A stretch of 64,000 nt of DNA from Leucosporidium creatinivorum (taxonomy: Eukaryota > Basidiomycota > Microbotryomycetes > Leucosporidiales > Leucosporidiaceae), in the NCBI GenBank assembly GCA_001600635.1, contig BCKL01000031.1, positions 98,650-162,649 on the forward strand, given 5' to 3'. The stretch's first letter is position 1. Each line of letters starts with the position of its first letter. The notes beneath the pieces were generated by a model, which did no database searches, was not told where the DNA came from, and saw only the letters and a program-made list of their open reading frames with translations. The position numbers and the translations under genes were made by a program. Positions 41,675 through 53,105 of this stretch are shown piece after piece.

Positions 41675-43105
41675 ATGCTTCCCTCTACCGCCGCTTTCCT
41701 TCTCTCTCTGCTGGCCAGTACGGTTGTCGCTGTCCCTAAGCCCGACACCTCCGTCTCGCGCGTCGGCTCGGCGATTGAAGCTTCCGAAAACGTCGCTCGT
41801 TCGCTCGACCAGGAGACCCACACCTTCGACAAGCGGCAGACATGCAAGGCCAACGTCGACTGTCGCTACATGCCTTCCATGGCCTTCGGTCGATCCATTT
41901 GCCGGAGCGGAGTCTGCGCTTACGGTGAGTTACTCCTGCGCCGAGAGCTCGATGGACGAAAGCTGATCTTCTGTCTCGTCGCAGCATGCAACACCGGCTA
42001 TACCTACAGTACCTACACCCAAAAGTGCCAAGTCAACACTTCTACACCCCGTCAAGCCGCCGCCTCGGCTTCGGCTTCGTCGGCGACGACCTCCAAGGCG
42101 CCCGTCACCACCGCCGCTCCTGCTCCCGTCACGACCACCACTCGCGCTGCAGTAACAACAACAACCACCCCGGCCGCGACGTCCACCCCTCTCACCACTT
42201 CGGAGCAGCAAGCCCTCAACGAGCATAATCGATTCCGAGCGCTTCATGGCGCCGTCGCGCTCAAGTGGGATCCCAAGCTTGCTGCTGCTGCTAAGACGTG
42301 GGGAGATAGGTGTGTGTTCGAGCACTCGCGTGGTGCTGTAGGACCGTACGGCGAGAACTTGTCGGTGAGTTTTGAGCTTGTTCTTCGCCGAGCTTTGCGC
42401 CGAAGAGCCGACTCGTTGGGCATTCCACACGAGTTGGACGCTGATGCTCTTGCTTCTCGTTGATAGGCTACCGCTGGTGGAGGGGCAACCATCTTGAACC
42501 GCATCAAGTTCTGGGAGGATGAGGCGCCCGATTGTGAGTGTTCGGCTCGGCTTCGGCGACGGTCTCACCACCTCAAAGACTGACTCTGCATTCTCCTCCT
42601 CTCCTCTTTACCTCTTCAGACACTCCCGCTACGCCCAACTACAGCCACTTCACTCAGATGGTTTGGAAGTGAGTTTGATCTTGTCCGCCGAGCGCCGAGC
42701 CGAGCTCCCGCCCTTTATGAGCATCTCCGCATCTGCTTTTGAGCTTTGCTGACCTTCTAACCTACAGAGCAACAACTACTATCGGCTGCGCTGATGTTGT
42801 GTGCCCGGCTGGTACCATTTTCGACGCCAAATACGGCCCTGCGATGTATCTTGTCTGCGAGTACTACGTGCCGGGTAATTCTGGTAACGCTGATGTGAGT
42901 TTTCGCTGTCTGCTGAGATGAATCATGCTTGGGGGTACCGGGAGAAAGGCGGAGAGGCCGAACTATGAGCGCCGAGCTGACCTTCGCCTTGCTTTTCTCC
43001 TCGCGACTCAATTCTAGAACTACCGTTCGTCCCTCACTACTTTTGAACACGCTTCTTGAGCTTTTGCTGACCCCCTTCTATACAGGCCTCAACGTCCAGC
43101 CCTAA
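41675..43105 (+). CDS. Secreted CAP/PR-1 superfamily protein
   Basis: Signal peptide MLPSTAAFLLSLLASTVVA from 41675, a short propeptide ending in the Kex2-type site FDKRQTC, a Cys-rich segment (CKANVDCRYMP, CRSGVCAY, CNTGYTYSTYTQKC), a Thr/Ala/Pro-rich linker, then a CAP domain: LNEHNRFRALHGAVALKWDP, CVFEHSRGAVGPYGENLS, NYSHFTQMVWK, TIGCADVVC, YLVCEYYVPGN. Family landmarks (GENL, HFTQMVW, CEYxxxGN) are intact. Seven exons; one near the end is only seven bases (AACTACC, 43018-43024) and the last gives LNVQP before TAA 43103-43105. Fungal CAP proteins (Pry type) bind sterols or act at the cell surface; this is inferred here. The Cys-rich N-terminal part is unlike yeast Pry1. Confidence 0.9.
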
Positions 43106-43204
43106 GCCGCTCGCCCACCATCGCCGAATGCGCTTCGTTTCGGCGCTTGAGCGCTACCTGTACCTACTACCACCTTTGACTCACTTGCATGCAAATCACA
43201 TGTT

Positions 43205-43537
43205 CAGCGTTCACTTCTTGAAGTTGAGAGACGGGGGAAGTACCTAAAGCAGCTCCTTCTCGGCTGCTCGGCTCGGTTCCTGCTCGGCTCGGCTCCTCAG
43301 CTCCTCCAAGGTCATCTTGCGACCTTCAGCTCTTACCCAGCTGCTTTCCATCTTCTGCTTTACTACTTCACTGAAGCGCGACCTGGCTGCACCACTTCTT
43401 AGCGCACCTCAATTTCTTTCCTGACATCGACAACGGGCTGCAATGGCCTCGCAACGCTCTCGCAATGCTCCCGCAATGCTCCCGCCATGCTCCCGCAAGG
43501 CTCTCGCAAGGTGGTCACAAGGTGGTCATAAGGTGGT
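43205..43537 (-). repeat. Dispersed element with 11-bp minisatellite, copy 2
   Basis: On the plus strand 43440-43537 is nine consecutive 11-base units: CGCAACGCTCT, CGCAATGCTCC twice, CGCCATGCTCC, CGCAAGGCTCT, CGCAAGGTGGT, CACAAGGTGGT, CATAAGGTGGT, with a slightly short first unit. The block to its left (43205-43439), read on the minus strand, matches copy 1 at 38500-38700. The two copies are in inverted orientation 4.7 kb apart, flanking the F-box and CAP genes. Confidence 0.85.
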
Positions 43538-44754
43538 TTTGAAAGGGTCGGAAGAGACCTGTAGTGAAGTAGGTATGTGGACCTCAGCAGCCTGATGAGA
43601 AGGGATCAAGACTGCTCGAAAATGGAGGAGAGAGCGAGCGAGCGAGCGCCGAGCTGCGAACGAGCGGAGAAGGAGAAGAGGGGAGATGTACAGGACCAGG
43701 GGAGCAAGCAATACCGCTCTATAGCCTTTCAAGTTTCAGTTGTAGGTCTCTGCAGGCCAACTTGACTGCCCTAAGCTTCTCGAGCGGTCGGGACAGAGCG
43801 CCGAGCTTTCGTCGAACTCGCTTCTGCCCGCTCTGATTCCGATAGAGGCGCCTCTGCTTTGTGAGCGGTAGCCTATGCATTAGTAACACACTGTAGGTAT
43901 CTTCGCTGGTGCACAAGCCACCAGATCCGGCTCGCAGCTTTGCTTCGCAGCGCTCGGTCTAAAAGCAAGCTCGGTGTTGGCGGTTGACGAGAGGTATTGA
44001 AAGGGCCAAGATGCTACCAGATCAGCTTGGCAGAGTACATAATATCCGGTGCTACACTTCACAGTACTACAGAGATGCACAGTGCACTACAGCAGCCCTC
44101 CGAACTCGAACCCACCTCGCCCGCCGGCCCCTCGGCGCTGGCCTGTGATCGTGGTGAAGACGTGCTCAGAACAACAACGAGGACTTGGGAGGGGAGGAGG
44201 CAAAGCATGAATGTAGACGTACAGCCTCACCGGCCAATCTGGCAGCTCTGCCCACTCTGCTCAGCTCAGCCGAGCTGAAGAGATTTTGGCCGAGGCAAGG
44301 CCGCGGCCTTGTTGTCACCCTCCACTACAGATGCGGCTGTGTGCGGGAGGAGCAAGGACTACAGGGGCAGCTACAACTCTTGAACTCAAGGAAGATCTAG
44401 CTTATCAAGGCATCGAGTGCGAACGCCGAATCCTACCTCTCTGCACATCTCGACGAGTCGGCTTCTAAGGTGATCGAGATATCGAGGTTCGCATTCGCCA
44501 TCCTGGCCCCGGACTCGCCTTGCTGCATCAGCGGAGTTCGACCTTCCACGCTCGCCATTTCTCGGGCTTCCTTTCTCTTCCTTCCACATCTTTCGCCTCG
44601 CGCCGAGCCAGCTCTTCCCCACACCTGTATCACATTTTAGGACTTGCACACGCACGCACAACTCGGACGTGCTCAAGCCCTTGGTCTTTCTTTCCTTCAA
44701 CGCCCACATCGCACACGACTCCGCCCGCTCGCCTCTCGCTCTCGTCGCAGCACG
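43538..44754. other. 1.2 kb gene-free region before the TauD-like gene
   Basis: Short frames on both strands only, none with domain signals. Contains a GAGCGAGCGAGCG run at about 43630 and leader-like pyrimidine-rich DNA just before 44755. A decayed gene cannot be excluded at 44090-44400. Confidence 0.5.
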
Positions 44755-46213
44755 ATGCAGACCGTCACTACGACTAGCACCACCTACTCGCTCCCCTTGA
44801 CGGGAGCGATGACCCCTCCCAAGCTCGCCCAACTCGCTCAACAACCACTGCAGCCCAGCGGTGCCCTCAAGACGCCCCGGGAGCACCTCACCCCCGCTAT
44901 CGGGGTCCAGTTCGACAAGGGCTTGCAGTTCAAGGAGCTGCTCAACATGGAGGACAAGGAGCAGCAGGCCCTGCTGTTCAAGGATCTGGCGTACGAGAGT
45001 GAGTTCGCCCTTCACGCGACTTGGGCTGTTTCAAAACGGCCGGGTTCGAGATGCCGACGAGAAAGGCTTGGACGCTGACTTTTTCTTGTGTGCTCCTCTC
45101 TCGCTGTGCTGTACCAACAGTCTCGCTGCACGGAGTTGGATTCTTCCCGGCACAGGACCTCGACGCTCAGGACTTGGCCCGAATCGCGCTTCTGCTCGGC
45201 GAGGCTGCTGGGAAGCCCGAGGACTCGACCAACCACATCCACCCCACCCAGGAGTTGGGCGAGAACGGATTGCCCGTGGGACAGATCACCAACGTCGCCG
45301 ACAAGGATGGCAGGCAGATTTCGTTCGCCGACGAGCGTTCGACCCTCGCTTCGTCCGGATGGCACAGCGGTGAGTTCGAGCCTCACTCTCGGGCATGCTC
45401 TGTGCTGACTCTTTCTCACCACAGACATCACCTTTGAGCCCCGTCCCGCCAACTACTCGCTCCTCCGCATGGTGAGTTCGGCTCGGGACCTCCGCTCGGT
45501 CGAAGCTGGAACGCTGACCTCTCTCGCGCACAACAGACCACGCTCCCTCCCACCGGCGGCGACACCCTCTTCTCCTCCGCCTACGCTCACTACGACGCCC
45601 TCTCCCCCGCCATGCGCTCCTTCCTCTCGACCCTCACCGCGACCCACCACGCCGAGATGTTCCGCGAGCAATCCCGCCGCCACGGCTTCAAGCTGCGCAC
45701 CGAACCTCGTGGATCGCCTCACAATGTCGGCGACGAGTTCCGCACTTCCCACCCCGTCATTCGCACGAACCCGACCACCGGACTTCAAGGCCTCTTCGTC
45801 AACCAGTGCTTCACGTCGAGGATTGATCAGCTCAATTTTGACGAGAGCGATGCTCTGTTGAAGTATCTGTTCACTCTTCAGGCTCAGTCGCATGGTGAGT
45901 CGTGTTCGGAGCCGCCTTTCGAACGCCGAGCTCGGGCTGACCCTCCTTCCTCTGGCAGACGCCCAAGTCCGATACCGATGGGGCGTCAACGATCTCGCCA
46001 TCTGGGACAACCGCTCGACGAACCACAGTACGTCTTCTCCCTCGTCTCGCTGTTCTTCGGCTCTGGCTGACTCCGCTCGTTCCAACAGCCGCCACCTTCG
46101 ACTACTCGGCCCTCCGCAAGGGCGACCGCGCCGTCTGCTGCGGCGAGCAACCCTACTACGACCAGAATGGCCTCAGTCGCAAGGCCTTCATGCAGCAGCA
46201 GGTTCGCGCTTGA
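44755..46213 (+). CDS. TauD/TfdA-family Fe(II)/2-oxoglutarate dioxygenase
   Basis: Six exons; from 44755 MQTVTTTSTTYSLPLTGAMT, then KTPREHLTPAIGVQFDKGLQ and ISLHGVGFFPAQDLDAQDLA. The iron site is SSGWHSDITFEPRPANYSLL (His and Asp of H-x-D, around 45360-45440) plus the distal His in WDNRSTNHTATFDY (around 46015). TNPTTGLQGLFVNQCFTSRI is the conserved 2-oxoglutarate-side segment and the C-terminal LRKGDRAVCCGE carries the Arg expected for cofactor binding. Length of about 380 residues fits fungal sulfonate/taurine dioxygenases such as yeast Jlp1. These oxidise C-H next to sulfonate, releasing sulfite, but related enzymes act on other acids; the substrate is not determined from sequence. No targeting signal is obvious. 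Confidence 0.88.
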
Positions 46214-46596
46214 GCGCCTACACTTCAAAACACGCTTCCCCTTCCCCTTCCTTCCTTCCTTCGTTCAACCCGTCACCCCCACCCATCAGTATGTTGTGTA
46301 TACCTTTCTCAAACTCGTTACTTCCCCCTCGCTTTTCAACAACCTTCGTAGCTGTGCCCCTCGCCTTTGCCCCCCCTTTATTAGTTCAACCTATTGCGCT
46401 GCAAGCAGCTGCTTCTCTGGATCACGTTGCGGCAGGGCGAGAGAGAGAAAGTCGGTGAGCAGCGAGGGATCATCGATGAGACGATTGAGCAGGCTCGAAG
46501 GCGCAGCGAACCAGCTCGCCAGTCTCGCCGAGCTTGTCAAGCCCAAGGTCGCCGCCGAGGTTCCAAGCAAACAACATTACACTATTCAAAGCCTCC
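46214..46596. other. Convergent intergenic region
   Basis: 3' flanks of the TauD-like gene and the MYND protein. Pyrimidine-rich with CCTTCCTTCC repeats (about 46238-46262). No gene. Confidence 0.5.
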
Positions 46597-48058
46597 TCAA
46601 TCCTGCTCCTCGAGCTCTGCATCCCTCATTGGCATCATACCCGCCGCGCGAAAGCACTTGTCGAAAGCTCGGCTCTTGGTCGCCTCGTCCGAGTTGGGGC
46701 TACGACCGCGAGCAAGGGTCAGAATGGCCCGGCAGGCGGAGGAGGGAGGAAATTGTGCACGCACCTGCCGAGCTCGGGAGACATGACCATGCTGCAGAAG
46801 AGCTTGAGGAAGTCGTTCTCGGTCTTGGTCGCCGCTTCATCTTCGTTGAACATGCGGTAGACCTCGAAAGGGCTGCGAAGGGGAGGCGGTCAGCTAGTAG
46901 AAGTATGAGCAGGAACGCTACTCACGCTCGACGGTTGAGCGCATCCTGCTCGCGAGCCTTGGCTTGGCTGTGGAGAGCGAGACGAAGTCAGCGCTCCAGC
47001 TGGACAACGCCGAGAGCGGGATGCAACGGCTCACATCTGCTCCACGGTAGCAGAATGAAGCTCTTTAGCCCACTCGGGCATCTCAACAGCAGCGACCTGC
47101 ATCGTCTCCTCCAGTTCCTCTTCCGAAAGCTCGAACTCGCGCTCCAACTGCTTCCTTGCCATGCCCTCTCCCTCTCGATCTCACGCCTGTCCTCCTCCGC
47201 TCCCTCCTCGGTCCTCACTCTCGGTTCGCGCTCGATACCGATCCCGTCCAGCACGATGAGAGCAATGGTGCCGATGGCGACCTTGTCTCGGCGCTTGAGA
47301 GCGAGATATCCAAGCTCGGCTTCTCCCTTCAAAATCTTCTTGGCCTCTTCCGACGACGACTTCTTCTTGTCGAACTTGCGATGGATGTCGAGCACCCTCT
47401 CATTGTCGAAGATGACCCACAAGGTTTCGGGGTGACGTTGAAGGATGCTGAGTTGGCGGATGAGGAAGCGATTCGAGCCCGTCGCCGTCTCGAGGTAGGA
47501 GGAAGTGAGGAGGGGGATGCCCTGCACGTCTTCGAGAGGCTTGCCGCAGACAGCTTTGTGGCGGAACTTGTAATCTAGCTTCTGGCACTCGCTGAGAACG
47601 GCGTTAGGTCAGCGCCGAGCGGGATCGAAAGAAATCGGATGGGCGCACCGGGAGCAGTAGGGTACGCAACGACCGAGAGCCTCGCAGCTACTGCAAAGAC
47701 TGAGTGTACGACCTTCGGGGGTAGGTGGGAATGTTGCAAAGCATCAGCTGTCTCATCCTCTGCGGTCAAGGGGGAAGCGGGACCCACTCCTTCGCTTGCA
47801 GAGCATCGCGGAGCAGCGGGGGGTGGTGGTAGAGGGAGGGGCAATATTAATCTTCTTCCCTTTGACGACGCGACTGGTAAGACGTGCCGTCTCGTCCATG
47901 GCGGAGGCGTGACGAGCGTCGCCGAAGCTGATTCGCTTGGGGAGAGCTTGACCGTCCTGTGGCCAGAGCGATTTGGGCTTGGTGGAGGGAATGTAGGGTG
48001 GTGGGGGCGTAGGCTGCAGCTTGAAGGATTTCGTAGGCTTCTTCTTGGCCGGCGCCAT
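46597..48058 (-). CDS. MYND-type zinc finger protein of a second, conserved type
   Basis: MAPAKKKPTKSFKLQPTPPP from 48058, then RISFGDARHASAMDETARLT. An 80-odd-base intron (around 47710-47800) restores a finger reading CSAMLCKRRS, then TLSLCSSCEALGRCVPYCSR, and across another intron ECQKLDYKFRHKAVC. The first pair is C-x4-C rather than C-x2-C, so the finger is atypical. Next comes RQLSILQRHPETLWVIFDNE, a Glu/Lys coiled region whose exon border near 47160-47230 is uncertain, AKELHSATVEQM, FEVYRMFNEDEAATKTENDF, LKLFCSMVMSPELG and a final exon ending AELEEQD. It does not share the N-terminal domain of the clustered MYND family and appears single copy. Confidence 0.75.
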
Positions 48059-48328
48059 GTCGAAGTGAAGACGAGGTGAGCGTAGGAGGGAGAGAAGCGA
48101 AAAGCCGTTCTCGTCCTCTCATCTCGCTCGAGGCAGAGTTTCGATTCCGACTTCGCAGTCTCTCGCATCTCTCGTCTGAGACGTCAAGCGTGAAACTTAT
48201 AGCGAGAAAACTAGAGCACTACTGCAAACCTTGAGAACCTGCGCCAACCTCGCCCCTTCAGTGGGGGCTGCGCCTCCGAGCATGTCTCCTCCTCTCTCTG
48301 CACCGACCTGCAGCGAACCGACACCACC

Positions 48329-51173
48329 TCACTTCTTGACGGTACCGATGATGATGTGCGAAGCGTACTTCTCGAGGGTCTGCAAGCGCAGGAAAGGGGA
48401 GAAGCAAGGTCAGCGATGCTCGGCCGAAGGAAGCGAAATGTACATACTCCTGGAGAGTGAACCATCTCGAACTCGTCTGTAGCGTCCTTGCCCGCGTAGA
48501 GGACGATAGCCCTTTTGCCTCCGGGGTCTATTGCGATGCTACTGAGGTCAGCGAGGCAAAAGGCGAAGAGATCCGAAGTCTGTCGAGAGAAGCGTCGACC
48601 TACGGTCGGCAAGGAAAGGAGTAGTGTTGAGGACCTTGCCGTTGATGACGACCTATCAGGAGTAGACCACGAGTCAGTACAGCTCTACGAACGCGAGCCG
48701 AGCCGTCGCCGAAGAGCGCCAAACTCACCCAGCAGTCATCCTCGGTGTTGTGCTTAGCCACCTCCTCCATGGTGTACTCCTTCTGCTCCTGCTGCTTCGG
48801 CTCCTCCTTAGCAGGCTTAGCGGGCGTAGCAGCCTTCGTCTCCTCGGTCCTGACCTGACCTCCCTCGCCACCAGAAGAGGACGACCCATCAGCCCACGAG
48901 AACTCGAGGTGAACCTTCTGCGATCCAGGGTCGATGCGAATGGTGGTCGCCATGCCGAGGTGGCCTCCGACTTGTCCGAGACGCGAAGCGGCGGTTTGGG
49001 AGGAGACGTTCTGGAGGAGGTAAGAGGCGGCCGAGTCACCGGCGACGCGACCGAAGACGACGCAGCCGAGGAGGGAGGAGCCGCCGAGACGGTTGGCGCC
49101 GTGGACACTGGAGAGGAGGGTTAGCGAGGCTAAGAAAAGCGAGAAGGAAAAAGCTCACCCTCCGACAATCTCTCCCGAGGCGAAGAGTCCGGGGATGGGC
49201 TTGAGAGCGGTGTCGAGGACTTGAGCGTGAGGGTTGGTCTCGATTCCTCCCATGGTGTCTGTGAGGAGTAGGTCAGCTTCGGTAGTCGAAGCGAGAAGCG
49301 AAAGCCACCCACAGTGAAGGACGGGGGTCATGAGGGCGACGTTAAAGGGGCCCGACTTGAGCGACCAGTCAGTGTTGGAGAAGCTATAGGGTATCAACGT
49401 CGTCAGCTTGCAGAGCGAGAGCCAAGACACGCGCTTCGAAACGCACAACTTCTTGCCGAAAGGATCCGTCTTGGGATCCTTGACGACCTTGACGTAGTCG
49501 GCAAAGACCTGCTCGAGCTTGGAGGCGGGGAGTCCCATCTCCTTGGCGAGCTCCTCTCCCGTCTCGAAGCGCTTCATGAGGCCACGGCCGACGTAGTGCT
49601 GTTCGGCGAGGTCGAGATCAGCGCCGAACCCGAAGACGAGAGCGGGATATCAACGCACCTTGCAGTGCCACTCGATCTCCTTGGTAGCTTCGCCGTTGAG
49701 GATGAGACGGACGGGGAACTTGTCGTTGTCCCACATGCGTTGCTAGTGAGGCGGGGAGGAGAGCCGAGGTCAGCTCCTAGTCGACGAGGAGAGAGTCTGC
49801 GAGACCACTACTCACAGTAACGTAGTCACGGTGACCGAGCTCATCGGCGAAACGGTTGCCCTCGGCGTCGAGCAAGAGACCTCCAACACCACGAAGCGCC
49901 TCAGCGGCGAGGAACTTGACCTTGGCATCCGGCTCCTGGGGGTCGACCAGTCCCGTAGGGTGCACCTGAACCTTCTCCAAATCAATCCCGTTCCCTCCGA
50001 TATCAATCACCATCTTCTGACCATCTCCCGTGCAGTGATCGCCGTTGGTCGTAGGGAGATGAACGAGCTCGGGGCGGTACTTCTGAAGAAGACCCTTCTT
50101 GTCAAAATCGGCGGCGTAGCCTCCGGTGGCAAGAACGACGGGACCGTAGGCCTTGTGCGAGGAGCCGTCGTGCGTGTACTCGACACCGACGACGGTGTCA
50201 CCCTCCTTGATGAGCTTGGTCGCGGCAGCCTTCTTGAGGATCTGAACCCGCTCGGGCTGCTTCTCGGCAATCTCCTCGAGGGCCTCCATTTGGGCGTACT
50301 GTGGAGGAGGGGAGTAGACGGTCAGCAAAGACTTCGAGACGGCCGAGCAGCGATGTGGGGGCAACGCCGAGAAGCACGGAAGCTCACGGTGATGGTCATT
50401 CCGGGGAACTGTGCACCTCCACGGTGAGTGCGTTCGAACGAGTGGCCACCGAGGCGGGAGACCTTGGAGAGGTCGAGGCTGTAGAGTAAGAAGGGTCAGC
50501 CTCCAGCAGCGACACGCCGAGCACAGGCGAGCGTACCCAAACTTGTCGGTGAGCCAGTTGACGGCATCTCCCGAGCGTCCAGTGAGCACCTCGATGAGGT
50601 CGTCGCGGGCGAGTTCGCGAGCCTGTAGCGCAGAAGAGATCAGCTTCACGAAAGCGGCAGACGCGCTCCGGCTGCTCCGCCTTGAGCTGGTGTCGCTCCG
50701 CAGCAGAGCGGGACTTCGAGGCAAACCTCAAGGATACACGAGAACACGTACCGACTTCTTGGTGTCGTCAAAGAAGGCCTTGACGCTGTCCTTGATCCCG
50801 AGGTTGGCTTGCTGAGAAGCGCGAAGGTCTGAGTGAGCTGAGAACCTCGCCGGCTCGACCACCAAGTACGTACAGCCTTGGTACCAGCTCCGTTGATTCC
50901 CGAAGTAGCCTTGGTAGAGTTGCCGCCGAAGAAGGGGTTCTTGTCGAGGACCTGAGAGCGGGCGAGCGGCGGTCAGCGAACAGCGCTACCGCAGTCGACT
51001 ACAGAGCTCTACTCACGAGCACGTTGGCTCCACGCTCGACGAGGGTGTGTGCAGCAGAGAGTCCTGTACAGTGAAGACGAGCCGATGGTCAGCACTAGCC
51101 CTCACTTAGCGGCTGCACGCGCCAACTTCTCACCTGAAAGACCTCCTCCTACGACGATGACCTGAGGTGCCAT
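48329..51173 (-). CDS. OSM1: Soluble FAD fumarate reductase with C-terminal cytochrome b5 domain
   Basis: Many exons. N-terminal FAD fold MAPQVIVVGGGLSGLSAAHT, VLDKNPFFGGNSTKATSGIN; then RELARDDLIEVLTGRSGDAV, WLTDKFG, YAQMEALEEIAEKQPERVQI, VVLATGGYAADFDKKGLL, PTGLVDPQEP, the active-site region EALRGVGGLLLDAEGNRFAD-ELGHRD, and TMGGIETNPHAQVLD, FASGEIVGGVHGANRLGGSS. A linker leads to a cytochrome b5 domain: EYTMEEVAKHNTEDDCWVV, FLADHPGGKRAIVLYAGKDA, FEMVHSPG with both heme His. The HPGG motif is split by an intron (acceptor at GCAATAG). Family members reduce fumarate to succinate with FADH2, supporting redox balance and disulfide formation. No strong targeting signal at the start I chose. Expected length for b5-fused forms. 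Confidence 0.93.
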
Positions 51174-51978
51174 GTGTGTAGCTGTAGTGTGATGGATGTG
51201 CTGGAGAAGTTGGGGCTGCTGTAGCGAAGCAGGAGGAGCAAGAATCGGTCAACTTGGAGCCCTTCAAGCTGGAGCGAGCCTCCCTCGAGCGGGGAAGCGG
51301 GGGGCCAGCGAATAGCAGGGCAGAGAGATGTAGGAGAGTAGGGCAGGGGTGCTGCTGCAGCGCGATACTCACTTGTAGTGGGACGTCGACGAGCAGAGAC
51401 TTGTCGGACGAGTGAGTGGTCGGAGGCAGCCCTCGAACTTGGGAAAGCTCTCGGTGGCAGGTGGGGCTCTGCCAGTCGGCGAGCGCCAAAAGCCGAGCTC
51501 CCCTTTCACAGCCAACCCCGTGCTTCTCAATACATCCCAAGTGTTCTGTTGGCTATCTAGCTTCTTGTAGGTCTTCTTCGACGACAGCATCCCTCAGCCA
51601 ATTCCACCATCTCTCTCTCCCTTCATTGGCTCGCGATTTCGGCCCCTTCGCGGGAAGGAGACGCCGAGCGGAGGAGCAAAATGAAGTTGTAGCAAAGCAG
51701 ACGAAAGCTGAGGCTGAAGCTCGAGTGTGAAGAGAAGTCTCGCAGGGTGGAACGAAAGCTCAGCGAAGGTCTCCTTTCGACGCTCGCTCTCGCCGAGGAG
51801 AAACTGAGCGCGAGACTAGAGTATCGCAGTGCAGAGGAAAGCAAGCACACCGAACCAGCTTCGATTCCTTGCGACCACATCAATTTCGAGTGTAGGACTC
51901 AGAGCTCCCTGCGGGCAAGAGCGCCGAGTCAGTAAACTGCTCGGTTGATCTCGCCGCGCGCGGAACTAGGCGAGATGC
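51174..51978. other. Intergenic region between fumarate reductase and MYND copy 4
   Basis: 5' flank of the fumarate reductase gene, including a possible 5'-leader intron (an acceptor-like stretch near 51180 and a donor-like GTGAGT at about 51368 on the minus strand). No other gene seen. Confidence 0.5.
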
Positions 51979-53105
51979 TCACAGTTCCCAGGTAGGCACA
52001 AGGGTGACCGTTTCCTTTTTGGTAAGCTCGCGCGTGGGATCACGAGCGAGCTTGCACCTGAGCGCGAAAGCGAGAAGGAGTCAGTCGCTCGGCGATAGAG
52101 AGAGCGCCGACCGAGACACTGCGCCCCAAGATGAGACCAGTCATCAGAAACTGAAGCTTACCACGTCTTGTGCTGGTTCCAATCCTCCTGCTGATGCGCC
52201 GAGGAGCAGTAATACTCCGTCTTGCAACCCGAGCACTTGCAGGCCGCCTCCCCTCCGCAAACGCTGCAGTAACGCCGCATGGCTGCCAATTTCTGCGGCA
52301 GCCCGTGACCCCAGACATCGCCTTCGTCCAACGCCTCCCTACTGACGCGAAGGAGAGCTTCAAGGGAAGGGAAGGTGTGCTCCTTGTCGCTCGGACTGGG
52401 ACCGAAGCGGGTGCCGGTGGGGAGACGAGCCGACTCGACGAGGAGGCGGACAGGAGGGGAGAGAGAGGGGAGTCGACGAATGGCGTTCGTGCTGTCGTAA
52501 CTGCACCACGGCTTGATGGCGAGACCTCTGCCGGAGAGGCAGAGAGCCTCGAGAGCCGTGAAGATGCCAAACGCTCGGTCGAACTGATCATCGCTGTTTG
52601 TGGAGGGAGGAACGGAGGACGAGGTGCTTTTGTAGAGGTTGTTGTGGATCGGGTTGAGTACGGCGAAGCGCTGTGCTCCCTCGAGCAGGACAGTTTGAAA
52701 GGTGAAGGTCAGGCCGAAGGGAGCGCCGAGGTTGACGAGGACGGGACCGAGGGTAGGGAGGAAGGAGCTGTTGAGTCTCTGAGGATAGGCGATGTAGCAC
52801 ACCTCGATGCTGTGTCCCTCGGAACCACCGCGAAGGTGCTCGACATGCTCGGCGAAAGAGTCGAAGCGGATTTGATCCTCGCCGAGCAGCAAGATCGAGT
52901 GGCGCTTGGTCGCCTCGCAGTGGGCGACAATGATGCCTTCCGATGTGCTTCCTGACACTCCCTTGACGGCGGAGTCGGCCTTGAAGAGGCCGTAGCTGTA
53001 CGGCGCGAGTTCGATCAAGCCCGGCGATACGACGAGGGTGCTCGTGGTTGCTCCCGAAGTTGCACTAGACAGGTCGAGCGAGAGACGGTCGATCTGGATG
53101 GGCAT
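51979..53105 (-). CDS. MYND-finger protein, family copy 4
   Basis: Starts MPIQIDRLSLDLSSATSG at 53105 and is the near twin of copy 3. Body landmarks: LIELAPYSYGLFKADSAV, GIIVAHCEATKRHSILLLG, LPTLGPVLVNLGAPFGL. Finger: CSVCGGEAACKCSGCKTEYY, CSSAHQQEDWNQHKTW, then across the family intron (about 52057-52158, splitting the Trp codon) CKLARDPTRELTKKETVTLV and PTWEL before TGA at 51979-51981. All eight zinc ligands are present. It is divergent from copy 5, mirroring the copy 2/copy 3 pair in inverted orientation. Confidence 0.88.

Noticed and set aside
43440-43537. CRISPR array
   Set aside because: Units are 11 bases, directly adjacent with no spacers, in a eukaryotic genome; it is a minisatellite.
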